Shown: one piece after another, positions 8,386 to 16,502 of the stretch
Numbering within the stretch: the stretch's first letter is position 1
Layout of the letters: the number at the start of each line of letters is the position of its first letter
Origin: Alphaproteobacteria bacterium
Lineage (GTDB): Bacteria; Pseudomonadota; Alphaproteobacteria; Rhizobiales; Rhizobiaceae
Direction of reading: 5' to 3'
NCBI GenBank assembly: GCA_018823835.1
Contig: JAHJHT010000002.1
Span: 806,001 to 870,000, forward strand
DNA length: 64,000 nt
Program-made: the position numbers and the translations under genes
Notes under the pieces: model-generated
What the model saw: the letters and a program-made list of their open reading frames with translations, nothing else
What the model was told of the DNA's origin: nothing
Databases searched by the model: none

Positions 8386-8836
8386 GGTGGATCACCTCCA
8401 TCTCGTGGCGATAGGTGAAGCTGCGGACCATCCAGCAGGTGGCGATCATCACGATCACGGTGACCAGCGAGAGCGCGAGGCCCCAGGGCACGACGGCGGT
8501 CCAGCCGTCACCGGCGTGGACAAGACTGTTGAAGAATGCGAGCACGAGTACCACCGCGCTGCCGATCGCATACGTCCATGTCGCGCGATGCGAGCGGACC
8601 GTCGAGCGCATAAGGAGTTCGAGGATGCCGGCGAGTACCGCCAGTCCGCCGAAGACGAGTCCAGCGAAGAGCAGCCACTCCGAAAAGTTCTGCCACATGA
8701 GGTTGGCGGTCCGCCAATAGGCGATGTCTGTCAGCAGTGCTAGCGTGAAGCAGACGACCGGGAACTGGACCAGAATGGAATGGACAGGCCGTCCGACGAT
8801 GACGACGCCGGAAGCCCGGGCGGGCGGATAGGACAT
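8378..8836 (-). CDS. DUF2231 integral membrane protein
   Basis: A 152-residue protein with four membrane spans. The opening GRPVHSILVQFPVVCFTLALLTDIAYW and the mid-region HRATWTYAIGSAVVLVLAFFNSLVH match the DUF2231 family. The ATG at 8836 is chosen over 8854 because GGAG lies 8 bases upstream. In this family the gene is often beside periplasmic PQQ sugar dehydrogenases, and here it overlaps one. A role as membrane anchor or electron-transfer partner is inference. Confidence 0.88.
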   Translation of the reverse strand: MSYPPARASGVVIVGRPVHSILVQFPVVCFTLALLTDIAYWRTANLMWQNFSEWLLFAGLVFGGLAVLAGILELLMRSTVRSHRATWTYAIGSAVVLVLAFFNSLVHAGDGWTAVVPWGLALSLVTVIVMIATCWMVRSFTYRHEMEVIHHV

Positions 8837-8934
8837 GAGTTCATCTCCATGCAAACACGATGGATCGTGTGAGCAATACGGATGACCCCCGCCTTTTGTT
8901 CCTGTCAGTATTCCTTGAGCGCCCGTGGCGACGT

Positions 8935-11155
8935 TCAGGCGGTCAGCATGTCCTCGATGGTGATCGGCAGCCGGCGGATTCGCTTGCCGGTCGCGTGATA
9001 GACGGCGTTGGCAATCGTCGGTGCCGTGCCGACCAGCGCGATCTCGCCGAGGCCCTTGACGCCGAGCGGGTTCACATGCGGATCGACCTCATCGACGAAG
9101 TGCGCTTCGAGGTGCGGGATGTCGAGGTTCACCGGCAACAGGTAATCCGCCATGTGTGCGTTGACCGGCCGGCCGTCGCGCGGGTCGAGCACGGTCCGTT
9201 CCATCAGCGCCATGCCGATGCCGCCGATCATGCCGCCCGTGCACTGGCTGCTGGCGAGCAACGGGTTGACGACCCGGCCTATGCCGTAGGCGCCGACGAT
9301 GCGGCGCACCCTGATCGTGCCGACATCCGGATCGACGGCGACCTCGGCCAGCACTGCGCCAAAGGAATGCATGGAATAGCCCTCGGCGGCCGCCGCGTCG
9401 CGCGCGGCCGAACCCGTCGCCTCGACCGGCCGGCCGCCGCCGACGATCTCGGCGAAGCCGAGTCCGGGGCCGGCATCGCCGCGCCTGCGCAAGCGCCCTT
9501 CGGCCCATTCGAGGTTTTCCATGTCCAGCCCGTTCAGCGGTGAGCCGGCTTCCGCCACGGCGCGCATGGCTGCGGCAGACTGCACTTCGAGGCAGGCGGC
9601 GCGGACCGCCGATCCGACCGAGGCCATCGTCCACGAGCCGCCATGCGCGGGCGTCGCAGGGTAGTCCGTGCGTCCGAGGCGGAACCGTACCCGGTCGACC
9701 GGAAGGCCGAGACTGTCGGCGGCGACCTGGGTCATCGACGTATAGGTGCCGGGCCCCATGTCGCTGGCGGCTGCCTCGACTTCCGCCGAGCCGTCGCCGA
9801 GCAGGCGGACGCGGGCGCTCGCCGGCGCCTGGAAGGCGGGGTAGGTAGCCGACGCCGCGCCCATGCCGATCAGCAGGCGGCCGTCGCGCATCGAACGCGG
9901 TTCCGGCGTCCGGCGGGACCAGCCGAACTGCCGGGCGGCCAGGTCGTAGCATTGCGTCAGCGAGCGGCTGGAGAACGGCTTGTCCTCGCCCTCGTCAATC
10001 TCCGGTTCGTTGCGGCGGCGAAGCTCGATCGGGTCGACGCCGAGCGCATAGGACAGTTCGTCCATCGCCGATTCCAGCGCGAACATGCCGCTCGACTCCC
10101 CCGGCCCGCGCATGTGGTTCGGGGTTGCCGTGTCGAGTTCGGCCAGGCGGTACTGTGCCCTGACGTTCGGACAGGAATAAATGTAGCCGGCAACCGTGGT
10201 GAGCGCCTCGGTAAACTGCTCATAGCGACTCGTTTCGCCGGCACCCTCGTGCAGGATGGCGGTCAGCCTGCCATCCGTGCCGGCGCCGAGAGCCATCCGC
10301 TGAAGGGTGCGCGGCCGGTGCCGGTGGTGAAGAACATCTGCCGGCGGGTCAGCACCAGCTTCACCGGACGGCCCGTCTGGGCGCCGCGAGCGCTGCCAGC
10401 GTCACATGCGGCCAGGTCCTCAGGCTCGTTCCGAAGCCGCCGCCGACGAACGGGCAGATGACCTCGACATCGTCCTCCGGTAGACCGAAGACAGCGGCGA
10501 TCTCGGCCTTCTCGTTGGCGAGGTACTGGCTCTTGCTCCACAGCGTCAGCCGGCCGCCCTGCCAGGCGGCGACGGTGGCATGCGGCTCCATCGGGTTGTG
10601 ATTCTCGCGGGCGATCTCGTAGGTCTCGTCGACCCTCACGGCGGAGGCGGCGAGACCGCTGTCGGCGTCGCCGCGTGCCTGGTCGGCGAAGGCGCCGGTG
10701 CGTTCGGCCGTCGCCGGGACGATCCTTGATGCCCTGGCGTCGGTCGGTTCAACCAGCGGCTGACGCGCTTCGTAGGCGACGCGAAGTGCGGCAGCGCCGC
10801 GTTCGGCATGGTCCAGCGTGTCGGCGATTACCAGCGCCACGGGCTGGCCGAAGAACCGCACCGCGTCGTCCTGCAGGACGTGCAGCCTTTCGCCCTCGTC
10901 CGGGTCGATGACCGCCTTGTGCGGACGGTAGGCGAGCCGCGGCGCGTTGAGATGCGTGACGACGGCCTCGATCCCGGGCATGGCCTCGACCGCGGCGGCC
11001 TCGATGCCGGTGACGCGTCCGAGCCCGACCGTCGCGCCGACGATCACGGCGTAGAGCTGGCCCGGCTGGTTGAAGTCGGCCGCGTAGCGCGCCGCACCCG
11101 TTACCTTGGCGCCGCCGTCGACCCTTGTCAGGGATGCTCCGATGCTAGCGTTCAT
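8935..11155 (-). pseudogene. paoC: Aldehyde oxidase molybdopterin-binding subunit (PaoC-like), two frameshifts
   Basis: This is the large subunit of a xanthine-oxidase-family periplasmic aldehyde oxidase. It starts at ATG 11155, overlapping the FAD-subunit stop. The protein is readable only in three successive frames. The first ends near 10380, where VTLAALAA should continue into TGRPVKLVLTRRQMF. The second ends near 10305, where the third continues with QRMALGAGTDGRL to the stop at 8935. Both shifts equal loss of one base, and restoring both gives about 740 residues, the normal PaoC length. Molybdopterin-binding and catalytic regions are otherwise well preserved, including GLGEIALVGTAP near the C-terminus with the family's catalytic Glu. 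It is either a recent pseudogene or carries two assembly errors in G/C runs. Confidence 0.85.
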
Positions 11156-12129
11156 GCGACCTCTCCTGCCATTTCGAGCGCACGCACGATGGTGCGCGGC
11201 AAAAGCTCGACCTTGAAGCGGTTGTGATGCAGCGGCCGGGCGCCCCGTGTCGCCGGTTGCGCCGCCTGCTCGAAGGCGGGGCGGCCAGGGGTCGCACCCA
11301 CCAGCGCGGCCTCGCATTCGCGCATGCGCCAGGGCAACGTGCCGACGCCGCCACAGGCGATGCGGGCCGAGCGGATGACCCCGTCGGCTATGTCGAGCGC
11401 TGCTGCTGCCGAGACCAGCGCAAACTCGTAAGAGGCGCGGTCGCGCACCTTGAGGTAGCGGGCGTTGCGGGCGTAGGGGCCGGCCGGCACGCGGATTTCG
11501 CCGATGAGTTCTCCCGGCACCAGCCTGTACTCCAGCTGCGGCGTGTCGCCCGGCAGAAGGAACAATTCCTCAACCGGAAAGCTGCGCGCGCCGCCGGGGC
11601 CGCGTACAGACATCGTCGCGTCGAGCGCGACCAGCGCCACGGCCACGTCCGACGGGTGCGTCGCCACGCAATGATCGCTCGTGCCGAGGATCGCGTGGCC
11701 GGCGTTCAGCCCGTCGATCGCCGCGCAGCCCGAACCCGGGTCGCGCTTGTTGCAGGCCGCGTCGAGCATGCGGAAATAGGGGCACCGGACGCGCTGCAGC
11801 AGGTTGCCGCCCATCGAGGCCATGTTGCGCAGTTGCGGCGATGCCCCCTCGAGCAGGCTCTCGGCGATCAGCGGATGCAGCCGCCGCACATTCTCGTCGG
11901 CGGCAACATCGGACATGCGCGACAGCGCGCCGATGACGAGGTCGCCGCCCTCCATCCTGATGCCTCCTAGCGGCAATGCATTGATGTCGATCAGTCGCTC
12001 CGGGTGCTCGACCTCTTCGCGCATCAGGTCGACCAGCGTGGTGCCGCCGGCAATGTAGCGGCCGCCTGCCGCCGCGGCGGCGATGGCGCCTGATGTGTCG
12101 GTGGCCTTTTCCAATGTGAAAGGCAGCAT
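11152..12129 (-). CDS. paoB: Aldehyde oxidase FAD-binding subunit with 4Fe-4S insertion (PaoB)
   Basis: A 325-residue FAD subunit of a xanthine dehydrogenase family enzyme. The FAD motif AGGTTLVDLMREEVEHPERLIDIN and ASMGGNLLQR are clear. An insert after the second FAD motif carries four cysteines (RCPYF, CNKRDPGSGC, DHC) in the order used by PaoB and 4-hydroxybenzoyl-CoA reductase to hold a 4Fe-4S cluster. It passes electrons between the 2Fe-2S subunit and the molybdenum subunit. ATG 12129 lies 3 bases after the paoA stop, and its own stop overlaps the paoC start, indicating one operon. Confidence 0.9.
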   Translation of the reverse strand: MLPFTLEKATDTSGAIAAAAAGGRYIAGGTTLVDLMREEVEHPERLIDINALPLGGIRMEGGDLVIGALSRMSDVAADENVRRLHPLIAESLLEGASPQLRNMASMGGNLLQRVRCPYFRMLDAACNKRDPGSGCAAIDGLNAGHAILGTSDHCVATHPSDVAVALVALDATMSVRGPGGARSFPVEELFLLPGDTPQLEYRLVPGELIGEIRVPAGPYARNARYLKVRDRASYEFALVSAAAALDIADGVIRSARIACGGVGTLPWRMRECEAALVGATPGRPAFEQAAQPATRGARPLHHNRFKVELLPRTIVRALEMAGEVA

Positions 12130-12131
12130 GG

Positions 12132-12767
12132 TCAGGTCCTCGCCGCTGCGTCGGCGACCGCCGCCACGATGCCCGGGTAGGCACCGCAGCGGCAGATGTT
12201 GCCGCTCATCCAGAAGCTGATCTCCTCCGGCGATCCCGCATGCCCTTCGGCGATGCAGGCGGCGCCCGACATGATCTGGCCCGGCGTGCAGAAGCCGCAC
12301 TGCATGCCCTCGTGCTCGATGAAGGCGGCCTGCAGCGGATGCAGTTCGCCCTCCTTGCCGAGACCCTCGATGGTGGTGATCTCGGCGCCGTCGTGCATGG
12401 CGGCAAGCGTCAGGCACGACACCACGCGCCTGCCGTTGACCAGCACCGTGCAGGCCCCGCATGCACCCTGGTTGCATCCCTTCTTGGTGCCTGTGAGGTC
12501 AAGGGTTTCGCGCAACACGTCGAGCAGCGACTGCCTCGGGTCGAGCGTCAGCTCGCGCGGTTCTCCATTGACGACAAGGCGCAGGGTACCGGCGGGCGTT
12601 GCCTGCTCCGCGGTGGTCGCGGCAGTGGCAGGGGCAGTGGGAATCGCCGCGAGCGTGGCGGCCCCGCCGGCCAGTTGCAGCACTTCCCGGCGCGAAATGG
12701 AGCCGGGGCGGGCGGCGGGCGCGCCGCTTCGGGTTACCTTGCCTGTGGTCGGATGTCTGCTTTTCAA
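12132..12767 (-). CDS. paoA: Aldehyde oxidase 2Fe-2S subunit with Tat signal (PaoA)
   Basis: A 211-residue iron-sulfur subunit. The N-terminus has a twin-arginine signal (SISRREVLQLAGGAATLAAI), so the complex should be folded in the cytoplasm and exported by Tat. The ferredoxin-type cluster motif is CNQGACGACTVL followed by a fourth Cys in RVVSCLTL. The second, four-helix cluster site is CGFCTPGQIM with CRCGAYPGI. I chose a TTG start at 12767 because AGGAGG lies five bases upstream, the twin-arginine region follows at the expected distance, and no in-frame ATG fits. It is the first gene of the pao operon. Confidence 0.88.
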   Translation of the reverse strand: MKSRHPTTGKVTRSGAPAARPGSISRREVLQLAGGAATLAAIPTAPATAATTAEQATPAGTLRLVVNGEPRELTLDPRQSLLDVLRETLDLTGTKKGCNQGACGACTVLVNGRRVVSCLTLAAMHDGAEITTIEGLGKEGELHPLQAAFIEHEGMQCGFCTPGQIMSGAACIAEGHAGSPEEISFWMSGNICRCGAYPGIVAAVADAAART

Positions 12768-12945
12768 TGCAACCTCCTGTGAAAGCCTGGCCTCAGCCCG
12801 CTCCTTCCGGGCGATCGACTGGACAAAGCCTACAGCCAGCAGGACGGCGGGCCAGCGCGCGGAGTGCTGCGATTTGTACAGGAGTGCTGTCTTCGTAGAC
12901 CGCAGGGCAATAGCTGGACGCTGCACGATCTGGCGAGTCGGCCCG

Positions 12946-13851
12946 TTAGGCGCGGCGGGCACGCCGCCAGGAACCGGGCGCCGCGCCCGTCGCCCTTGTG
13001 AAGGCGCGGGTGAAGTGGCTGGAGTCGCTGAAACCGCTGGTGAAGGCGATGTCGCTGACCGGCAGGTCGGATTCAAGCAGCAGGGTCTTTGCCCGCTCGA
13101 GGCGCTGCGCCTGCTGCCATTGCAGGGGCGGCACGCCGACCGTCGCCTTGAAGGCGCGGGCGAAGTGGCTGCGCGACAGCTGGCATTCGCGCGCCAGGTC
13201 ACCAAGTCCGACCCTTCCGTCGAGATTGGCCATCAGCATCTCCCTGGCCCGCCGTTCCTGCCACGGGGCGAGCCCGCCGCGCAGGGGCGCTGGTGCTGCG
13301 GCACGGTCCCCGTAGAACTCGGTGAGGTGGGACAGCAGAGCCAGCGTCACGTGGTCGATGAAGAGCTGGCTCGCCCTTTCGGGCCGGTCGAAGGCAGGCA
13401 GCATGCATTCGCCGAGTTGCCGCACCGGTTCGTCGTTGAAGGCCACGCCCGAGCGGGCCCGCAACGTGGCGCCGCGCGGCACGTCGTGCTCCTCGCGGAA
13501 GCGCTCGAGCGCCTCGCGCGAAACGTAGAAGGAGACGCAGTCGACATTGCCGCGAACCAGCGCGGCATGCTGCTGCCTCACATCGATGAGCAGGAACTGT
13601 CCGCGGCGCAACGGCTCCAACGGAACCGGGTGGTCGTCGACCCAGTAGGGATTTGCAAGCAGGCTGCGGCGCTGCACGCAGACGAGATAGCCCTCCATGC
13701 GGGCAAAGCAGGTCGGATTGCCCTCCGGCGAATCCTCCCAGCGCAGTCTGGTGGCGAAGAGTTCGGCCGACTGCAGTGCGCGGGCGACGAGGGTGACCGG
13801 CTGATCCAGCCCAACGAACTTGCCAAGCCTTTGGCCAATCTGTTCGCCCAT
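12946..13851 (-). CDS. AraC-family transcriptional regulator
   Basis: A 301-residue regulator with an AraC-type double helix-turn-helix at the C-terminus (about 200-297). Signatures are LARECQLSRSHFARAFKATVGVPP and the second half VSDIAFTSGFSDSSHFTRAFTRATGAAPGSWR. The N-terminal 190 residues look like a cupin-type sensing domain. ATG 13851 is preferred because GAGGGAG precedes it; an ATG at 13935 in frame would add 28 residues of poor character. It lies upstream of and in the same direction as paoABC with a 178-bp gap, so control of the aldehyde oxidase is likely but inferred. Confidence 0.9.
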   Translation of the reverse strand: MGEQIGQRLGKFVGLDQPVTLVARALQSAELFATRLRWEDSPEGNPTCFARMEGYLVCVQRRSLLANPYWVDDHPVPLEPLRRGQFLLIDVRQQHAALVRGNVDCVSFYVSREALERFREEHDVPRGATLRARSGVAFNDEPVRQLGECMLPAFDRPERASQLFIDHVTLALLSHLTEFYGDRAAAPAPLRGGLAPWQERRAREMLMANLDGRVGLGDLARECQLSRSHFARAFKATVGVPPLQWQQAQRLERAKTLLLESDLPVSDIAFTSGFSDSSHFTRAFTRATGAAPGSWRRARRA

Positions 13852-14221
13852 CGTCGCTCCCTCACGCGGAACCGGCTTCACTAGACAGCATCGCGGGTAG
13901 ACAGAGAAGGTGGCCGCGGCGCGCCGACGTGCCATCAGGAAAGGCGGCCGCAGCGTGCAGAGCCTGGCGCCGGTGAGGGGTTTTGTCCGGGCACGAGGAC
14001 GGCTCCGCGACCGTAGCCGCCGGCAGTAGCCAGTCCCGCCGGCCCATTGAAATCACTTCACATTTCCGTGAGGCCTGTTGCGCAAATGCCATAGTCGCCG
14101 GCTTACCCGCAGGTCAGGTGCCCGTATGGGGCAATATGCGCTTGGCATGTGGAGGACCGGGCTTTTAGAAATAGCGGCGAAAATACGGCCCGAATCGGGC
14201 GGGAACGGAATCGGATTGTTC
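13852..14221. other. Non-coding divergent promoter region
   Basis: This 370-bp stretch lies between divergent genes (AraC leftward, L,D-transpeptidase rightward). I see no convincing gene in it. A perfect inverted repeat, GCCCGA-A-TCGGGC, lies at 14188-14200, about 21 bases before the transpeptidase start. It could be an operator or a leader hairpin. Confidence 0.5.
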
Positions 14222-14842
14222 ATGCGGATAAGATCACTGCTCATCGCTGCCGGACTTGCTCTGGCGACAGCCCTCGCGGGTTGTTCGACCGACGGCACCG
14301 GAACGATGTTCACCAGCGATTACGGTGCCCGCAAGGATGCCGGATACCGCCTGCCGGCCATTCCGGTCAGCAAGGTGCCGTCGAAGTACCGGCGCCAGCT
14401 GGTTCGATACGAGACCAAGGAGACGCCCGGCACGATCGTCATCGATACGTCCGAGAAGCATCTCTTCTTCGTCATGCCCAACGGCAAGGCGATGCGCTAC
14501 GGCATCGGCGTCGGCAAGGAAGGCTTCGAGTGGAAGGGCACGGCCCGCATCGCGATGAAGCGCGAATGGCCGGTCTGGACGCCGCCCGCGGCAATGATCA
14601 AGCGCCGGCCCGATCTCGCCAAGTGGCGCGGCGGCATGCCCGGCGGCCCGCAGAACGCGCTCGGCGCGCGGGCCATGTACCTGTTCAACAAGCGCGGCGA
14701 TTCGGGTTACCGGATCCATGGCACGCCGGAGTGGTTCTCCATCGGCAAGGCCATGTCGTCGGGCTGCATCCGGCTCATGAACCAGGATGTCATCGATCTC
14801 TATGACCGCGCCAGCGTCGGTGCAAAGGTCATAGTGAAGTAA
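14222..14842 (+). CDS. L,D-transpeptidase (ErfK/YbiS/YcfS/YnhG) lipoprotein
   Basis: A 206-residue lipoprotein with signal peptide and lipobox LAGC (C21). The YkuD catalytic domain spans about 72-205: GTIVIDTSEKHLFFV near its start, then the active-site motif HGTPEWFSIGKAMSSGCIRL with catalytic His and Cys. The family makes 3-3 cross-links in peptidoglycan or attaches proteins to it, in the periplasm. ATG 14222 is chosen because the signal peptide begins there; the longer frame upstream lacks leader character. It is monocistronic and followed by a strong intrinsic terminator. Rhizobiales carry many such paralogues, so a specific role is not assignable. Confidence 0.93.
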   Translation: MRIRSLLIAAGLALATALAGCSTDGTGTMFTSDYGARKDAGYRLPAIPVSKVPSKYRRQLVRYETKETPGTIVIDTSEKHLFFVMPNGKAMRYGIGVGKEGFEWKGTARIAMKREWPVWTPPAAMIKRRPDLAKWRGGMPGGPQNALGARAMYLFNKRGDSGYRIHGTPEWFSIGKAMSSGCIRLMNQDVIDLYDRASVGAKVIVK

Positions 14843-14878
14843 GGCGGACCGTCTCGGCAGCAACGGACCACCAAGACA

Positions 14879-14907
14879 GAAAACCGGGCTGGGGGCCCGG
14901 TTTTTTG
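14879..14907 (+). terminator. Intrinsic terminator after the L,D-transpeptidase
   Basis: AACCGGGC pairs with GCCCGGTT around a short G-rich loop and is followed by TTTTTT. It begins about 37 bases after the transpeptidase stop and is a textbook rho-independent terminator on the plus strand. Confidence 0.85.
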
Positions 14908-15052
14908 TTGTTTGCGCCTCACCCGAGCCGATAAGCTGTCCCCAGCGGAAGGGCGGCACGGTATCGCCTTGGCCCCGCATCCTGCAGGGATCCGGGGCAG
15001 CGCCGGGCCTTGCATCCAGCGGATGCCGGATCAGAAGAAAAAAGGGGAAGCA

Positions 15053-15487
15053 ATGAGCGAGAAGTTCGAAACGCGTGGTGAAATCGGCCATTCCCTCGCG
15101 GGCCTGCGCGACCAACTCGCCTTTCAGTCCAAGGTTCTCGGTGCCGCCGTCATCATGGCGGTGGTGGCGCTGGGGCTGCTCTTCAACCAGTACTCCGGGC
15201 TCAGCCTGAAGTTCGCCGACCTGCTCGCCTCGAATGCCCGCAACGAGACCAAGATCGCCTCGATGGTCTCTATGATTGCGGAGATGGAGGGCCAGCTGAA
15301 GCAGGCGCGCGCCGAAAACGCGGCGACGAAGCGGTCAATCGACGCCGCGCTGGAGCCCGTGCAGCCGAGCAGTTCGGTCTTCCCCGGCTGGATCGGCGTC
15401 GAGACGGACAGTTCCAAGCAGGCACGTTCGATCGTCGAGCAGTACAAGTCGTCGGTCTGGATCTTCGCAACCGCCCCGAAGGAATGA
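15053..15487 (+). CDS. Small single-span membrane protein, hypothetical
   Basis: A 144-residue protein starting at ATG 15053 behind AGGGGAAG. The order is a short cytoplasmic N-terminus, one membrane helix (about 30-50, VLGAAVIMAVVALGLLF), and a helical, probably coiled-coil segment (about 65-102, KIASMVSMIAEMEGQLKQAR). A C-terminal region containing FPGWIGVETDSSKQARSIV ends it. I do not recognise the family. The topology suggests a periplasmic coiled coil tethered to the inner membrane. It stands alone between a terminator and the convergent NifU-like gene. Confidence 0.6.
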   Translation: MSEKFETRGEIGHSLAGLRDQLAFQSKVLGAAVIMAVVALGLLFNQYSGLSLKFADLLASNARNETKIASMVSMIAEMEGQLKQARAENAATKRSIDAALEPVQPSSSVFPGWIGVETDSSKQARSIVEQYKSSVWIFATAPKE

Positions 15488-15506
15488 GCCGGCTGCGGCA
15501 GGCCGG

Positions 15507-16085
15507 TCAGGAAATCTGTTCGACCTGCTGGACCTCGGGAACGAAATGGCGAAGCAGGTTCTGGATGCCGTGCTTCAGCGTCGCCGTCGATGATGGGCAG
15601 CCAGCGCAGGCTCCCTTCATGTGCAGGAACACCGTGCCGTTCTCGTAGCCGCGGAAGGTAATGTCTCCGCCGTCCTGGGCAACGGCCGGGCGCACCCGCG
15701 TCTCAAGCAGTTCCTTGATCGTGACGACAATCTCGCTGTCGGCCTCGTCGAAGAACTCGCCGTCGGCATCGATGCGGTCCGTGGCCGCCTGGCCACCGGC
15801 CGCCATCACCGGCGCGCCAGACATGAAATGCTCCATGATGGCGCCGAGGATCGCCGGCTTGAGGTGCTGCCAGTCCGGCCCCTCCTCCTTGGTCACGGTG
15901 ATGAAGTCGTAGCCGAAGAAGATGCCGGTGACGCCAGGGATGGAAAACAGCCGGCCGGCCAGCGGCGAGGACGTCGCTGCGCTCTCGGCGTCGCGGAAGT
16001 CGGCCGTGCCTTCGCGCAGCACTTCCTTGCCCGGCAGGAATTTCAGGGTCGCGGGATTGGGGGTCGCCTCGGTCTGGATGAACAT
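15507..16085 (-). CDS. NifU-family Fe-S cluster scaffold/carrier protein
   Basis: A 192-residue protein with the two-domain layout of alphaproteobacterial Nfu proteins. The N-terminal Nfu_N domain starts MFIQTEATPNPATLKFLPG. The C-terminal NifU-like domain (about 115-185) has the cluster-binding pair in GACAGCPSSTATLKHGI. It accepts 4Fe-4S clusters and hands them to apoproteins in the cytosol. It is transcribed alone, opposite to its left neighbour, and its length is normal for the family. Confidence 0.95.
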   Translation of the reverse strand: MFIQTEATPNPATLKFLPGKEVLREGTADFRDAESAATSSPLAGRLFSIPGVTGIFFGYDFITVTKEEGPDWQHLKPAILGAIMEHFMSGAPVMAAGGQAATDRIDADGEFFDEADSEIVVTIKELLETRVRPAVAQDGGDITFRGYENGTVFLHMKGACAGCPSSTATLKHGIQNLLRHFVPEVQQVEQIS

Positions 16086-16332
16086 GGCTTGGCTCTCCGC
16101 GGCTCACGGGCCGCCTGCAATATTGGAATAATTCTAAATAAGCCTGTTCGGGCATGCATTCAAGCGAAACGGGACTGTATGCGCGGCAGCAGGTGGAATG
16201 TTTTTCCGGCTGCTTCACAGGAAGCACCGTCCTTCTGCAGCCAAAGCGTGGAAATGAAAGGCACAAACCGCCCTGCCGATGCAGAAAGCGCGTTGACACA
16301 TCAGGTTAGCCCGCCTACATCAGCGCCCACCA

Positions 16333-16417
16333 GCCCAGATGGCGGAATTGGTAGACGCGCACGGTTCAGGTCCGTGTGCCGCAAGGCGTGGAGGTTCGAG
16401 TCCTCTTCTGGGCACCA
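16333..16417 (+). tRNA. tRNA-Leu (CAG)
   Basis: An 85-nt gene including the encoded CCA. The acceptor strands GCCCAGA (16333-16339) and TCTGGGC (16407-16413) pair perfectly. The anticodon loop TTCAGGT, closed by ACGG/CCGT, gives anticodon CAG, and the long variable arm is typical of class II tRNA-Leu. The T arm contains GGTTCGAGTCC. Its last 17 bases are repeated at 29963 and, less one base, at 43611, marking it as the attachment site of two islands. Confidence 0.96.
16401..16417. repeat. att core 1 (tRNA-Leu 3' end)
   Basis: TCCTCTTCTGGGCACCA, the 3' end of tRNA-Leu, recurs exactly at 29963-29979. Its last 16 bases recur at 43611-43626. An integrase gene starts 85 bases further on. This is the intact, tRNA-restoring junction. 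Confidence 0.9.
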
Positions 16418-16480
16418 TTTTTCCCGACTACCAACGGGATCAATAAGTTAAGCCTTTTCATAATGTTGCGCTCACCTAAC

Positions 16481-16502
16481 TGTGCTACAAAGGTGTGCAA
16501 CA
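16481..16502. repeat. Island 1 left arm-type sites
   Basis: TGTGCTACA (16481-16489) and TGTGCAACA (16494-16502) lie between the left att core and the integrase start. The same two nonamers occur in reversed order at 29879-29900 near the right core. Such repeats at both ends fit integrase or excisionase arm binding. Confidence 0.55.
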
